From Pholis gunnellus (lineage: Eukaryota; Chordata; Actinopteri; Perciformes; Pholidae): a stretch of DNA of 64,000 bases. Shown here piece by piece: positions 61,451 to 64,000 of the stretch. How positions within the stretch are numbered: position 1 is the stretch's first letter; every line of letters begins with the position of its first letter. A model generated the notes under the pieces. The model did not search any database. It had not been told where the DNA came from and worked only from the letters and a program-made list of their open reading frames with translations. Location of the stretch: the NCBI GenBank assembly GCA_910591455.2, contig OU342818.1, positions 16,674,821 to 16,738,820 of the forward strand, given 5' to 3'. A program made the position numbers and the translations under genes.

Positions 61451-61843
61451 TCACTGCACACTGTAAAGCAGCATAGACTTTAATTCTAAGACAATCATAT
61501 GCCTTTTATATAGAGGCCCATTTCCAGCAGCAAAAAAAAAAATTGCAAAAAAAGATGAAAAGTTAGACTTGATAATAGAAATATCCCCATGGCAGTTTTG
61601 GTGCACCCATCTGTAACCATGACACTGACCAGATGTTTCCAGTTGCTTTTCAATGAAGGTTGCCACCTCAGCCACATCGGTTTTATTCTTTCTACGCCAG
61701 AGCTGCTTCTTGCTTAAAATCCTTTCAAGGGTGCGTTTGCTGAGTACAATCCCACGTGAAACAGCAAGCAATTGAAGTATTTCATCTGTTATAAAGCCAA
61801 GTTTAAAGTACTCTTCAATGTACTCACAATACTGTGTATTTAT
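61451..61843 (-). pseudogene. Relic of an integrase/transposase-like gene (N-terminal HTH region)
   Basis: The minus-strand frame after a stop (at about 61844) reads EYIEEYFKLGFITDEILQLL, then SRGIVLSKRTLERILSK, LWRRKNKTDVAEVATFIEKQ, and GQCHGYRWVHQNC, before losing similarity near 61590. This helix-turn-helix / GYRW layout is that of the N-terminal part of the integrase-core proteins found in many fish and invertebrate genomes, ahead of the DDE domain. No DDE domain is seen here. The last 45 or so residues of the open frame are probably non-coding read-through. It is a fragment of a mobile element or of a gene derived from one. Confidence 0.55.
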
Positions 61844-61959
61844 ATGTCAAATGTAGGGTAACCTCAGCCAAAGAGCTGCTTCTATGACTGTTGTGTTTCA
61901 GTAGCTTATAATTATGACTTTCTATCTCATAATTCAACCATGGGGATACTTTTCAACTT
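61844..61959. other. Short AT-rich spacer
   Basis: Nothing recognised. Confidence 0.4.
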
Positions 61960-62041
61960 TTCATTTTTATTTTTTGGCGGGCCACATAAAATGAGGTGGC
62001 GGGCCGGATTCGGCCTGCGGGCCTTGAGTTTGACACGTGTT
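61960..62041 (-). mobile_element. hAT-type element terminus remnant
   Basis: GCGGGCCACATAAAATGAGG, GGCGGGCCGGATTCGGCCTG, and CGGGCCTTGAGTTTGACACG form the reverse complement of a well-known vertebrate hAT end (GTCAAACTCAAGGCC...GGCCCGCC). The opposite end is not seen. Confidence 0.55.
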
Positions 62042-62255
62042 CTAGATGACACTGAATGCATCGGGGGAGTAGAGTACATGGGGGCATTTTCACAACGGAC
62101 AACACTACAACAGCATAAAGCTTGTTTGGTTGTATAAAAAAAGAAAACAATCATTCCATGGGTACACAAAATCAGTCTTCCATTCATTGTGTATGAAGCA
62201 GCTCCACTTTATATGTGATGACATCACACGTTTGAAACTTCCTTCTCTGGTTTCT

Positions 62256-62258
<3 letters not shown>

Positions 62259-62323
<65 letters not shown>
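62259..62323. repeat. (AG)32 microsatellite
   Basis: Uninterrupted 65-bp AG tract. Confidence 0.96.
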
Positions 62324-62325
<2 letters not shown>

Positions 62326-64000
62326 TGCATTTTCACCAATATGCATCGCTTTCCTCGGCAATGTCAATAACAATACAATTCTTCATTCAGGTGGTTCCCC
62401 ATTAAAGTGCTCAGACAAAAGGAAATGTGGACACCTATAACTGTACTATCTGAGGCTCCAGAAGAGCTACTAAATGGACCTTGTGGTGAGATTGTTTGGT
62501 ATGTTGTTTCCAGGCTCCAGAATGAACTTTCACACACAGACACTGGGATGCTTAAAGACAGAAATCACGAAACCTGGACAAAAGAAACCAAAACTATCTG
62601 CAGGGAAAACTCTCTGTACACTCTCATCATTCACAAATCTCTCGGTCTCTTTCTGACTCCAAGTCTATCAGCTGACAACAGTCAGACCCAACACAGCCCT
62701 CTTCTACCCCTTCATCATAACTAGTGCCTAGTCCTGCTCCTCATCCCATAATCTAGACTCCAGGAAAGGCTCCTGAACGATGCACTAACATCTTTGTTCA
62801 CTCTAAATGAAGTCTCTCCTGATTTTTAAACACCAGAGTGAAGTGACACAGTCATGTGCGAGAGCCAACCTTTAAATCATATGCAACACACGGTGAATTT
62901 GCTGCACCGAAACAACTAATCACCTTCAAAACAACTTGTGAAAGTCCAAGTTTGTTTGTGCTCGATCTGCATGAGCAGTAAGTCCAGCTGTCTGTGATTT
63001 CTTGCCGGATGAACCGGGAAATAACCGAGCTGAGAGAGGTAAGAAGGCAAGTGATACAAGAAGGGTCCTGTCTTATAAATCTGTAACTCAAGCTGATGGG
63101 TCTACGTGGGAAATCAGCTTTGGCCGAGAAGCTTCACGGATTAGACCCTATATCTGCTGCGCTCCCTCCGGGCCGACACCGCCGAACGCAAACCCCGAGC
63201 CCTCTATCTCCACCGAGGGGTTGGGCGGGCACATGAGAGGTCAGCGTGGATTGCTTACGGAGGTGTTCCATTTAAAAAACGCCAAAACAATTTCCCCCTG
63301 ACCTGCTGAAAGTTGGTTTGGGAAGCCCTCCTCTGCCACCTCACCCACAATGCTGTTCCTGACATGCGACACCGGTGAACCTGCAGTAACCCCCCGACGA
63401 GGGTTGCGTTCAGTCAGGACCCGCTCTGGGCCTCACGGGCCGTGAACCGCGAGCAAGAAGGGACAAAATACACTTGTGTCATGAACACCGGAGACCATCC
63501 CAGTGCGTGTTGTATATTTCCTGGAGTCATTACAATCACAGCCGCTCACCCCCCCCCCCCTCCGTGTGTCCTTGCAGTGATCTGGAGCTCTGCAGCACGG
63601 GGCACCAATCCATGCGTGACCATATGTAATATAATCAAAAAGTCAGTGCTGTGTTTTATACAAGCAATCAGAGCCAATCAGTGTGAGCCCAGTGTGTGAT
63701 GGGAAGTTGGAAAGGGGGGGGCTCAGGGGTTGCTGGGGCCCCTGGCCGAGTGTGTTACTCATCAGTCTCCCAGGCCCAGCGCTCTGTTTGGATTGCTGTG
63801 TTTGGATAAAGCAGATTGGTTTGCACTTAACCCTGTAATATATGCAAAACTATTCTCCTGATAATACTCTTTACGTCTGGCCAGTCACCGCCGTGGCAGA
63901 TGCCGTAAACGTGGCACGGCTTGAAGAAAAATGGCACGTAATAAATTGTGACACGGTCGTCGAGGGGGGCACACCTCACACATGTCCCTGTAGACCACCC
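62324..64000. other. Intergenic spacer to the window end
   Basis: Frames at 62407-62724, 63002-63301 and 63442-63699 show no domain. Short C and G runs lie at about 63550-63560 and 63713-63721. GC content rises after 63100. No gene recognised, though an exon of a gene beyond the edge cannot be ruled out. Confidence 0.4.

Noticed and set aside
62407..62724. 105-codon ORF following the (AG)n tract
   Set aside because: No recognisable domain, no homologue known to me and no exon signals.

Overview
This window looks like part of a teleost (probably percomorph-type) nuclear chromosome. The signs are low gene density, AT-rich spacers, many dinucleotide microsatellites and poly-C runs, and relics of fish-type LINEs, SINEs and short DNA transposons. 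A complete vertebrate goosecoid gene is present. Prokaryotic categories such as operons, riboswitches, CRISPR and IS elements do not apply.

The one clear host gene is goosecoid (gsc) on the + strand, in three coding exons (35813-36128, 36973-37232, 38258-38407; 241 codons). It has an N-terminal eh1/GEH repression motif and a K50 paired-like homeodomain split by an intron between homeodomain residues 46 and 47. Upstream lie a TATA box (35597), a perfect CRE (35583) and, between 35375 and 35522, a compact group of sites: a Fox-type site, two TAATYNRATTA (P3) palindromes, a GGATTA site and a FoxH1-type AATACACA. This is the site content expected of a Nodal/Activin-responsive organizer promoter. 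A four-codon uORF in good Kozak context lies in the predicted 5' UTR.

Upstream flank (1-35 kb): no host gene was recognised. It holds a C-terminal LINE fragment nested in an ACGGTAAA-type repeat (2.6-4.86 kb), a degenerate GTAACAAC minisatellite (11.2-11.6 kb), a mariner-type MITE (12.7-13.1 kb), two copies of an unclassified repeat (16.0 and 25.8 kb), long (CA)n and (TA)n tracts (19.9-21.0 kb), a broken LINE reverse transcriptase on the minus strand (26.75-27.32 kb), a 33-bp minisatellite (29.0 kb) and a CT/CTGT tract with a 174-bp higher-order duplication (32.25-32.67 kb).

Downstream flank (38.7-64 kb): again no host gene. It holds a 599-bp TA-flanked MITE (39.95-40.55 kb), three copies of a TTAA-bounded MITE-like repeat (47.6-50.7 kb), a degraded SINE (53.3 kb), a tRNA-derived SINE whose tail matches that of the 2.76-kb LINE fragment (56.1 kb), and a relic of an integrase/transposase-like gene (61.45-61.84 kb). 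gsc therefore sits alone in about 64 kb, as is common for developmental regulators surrounded by regulatory sequence. A few repeat-free stretches are noted as candidate conserved non-coding elements, but sequence alone cannot confirm this. I did not find convincing evidence of an undescribed biological system.
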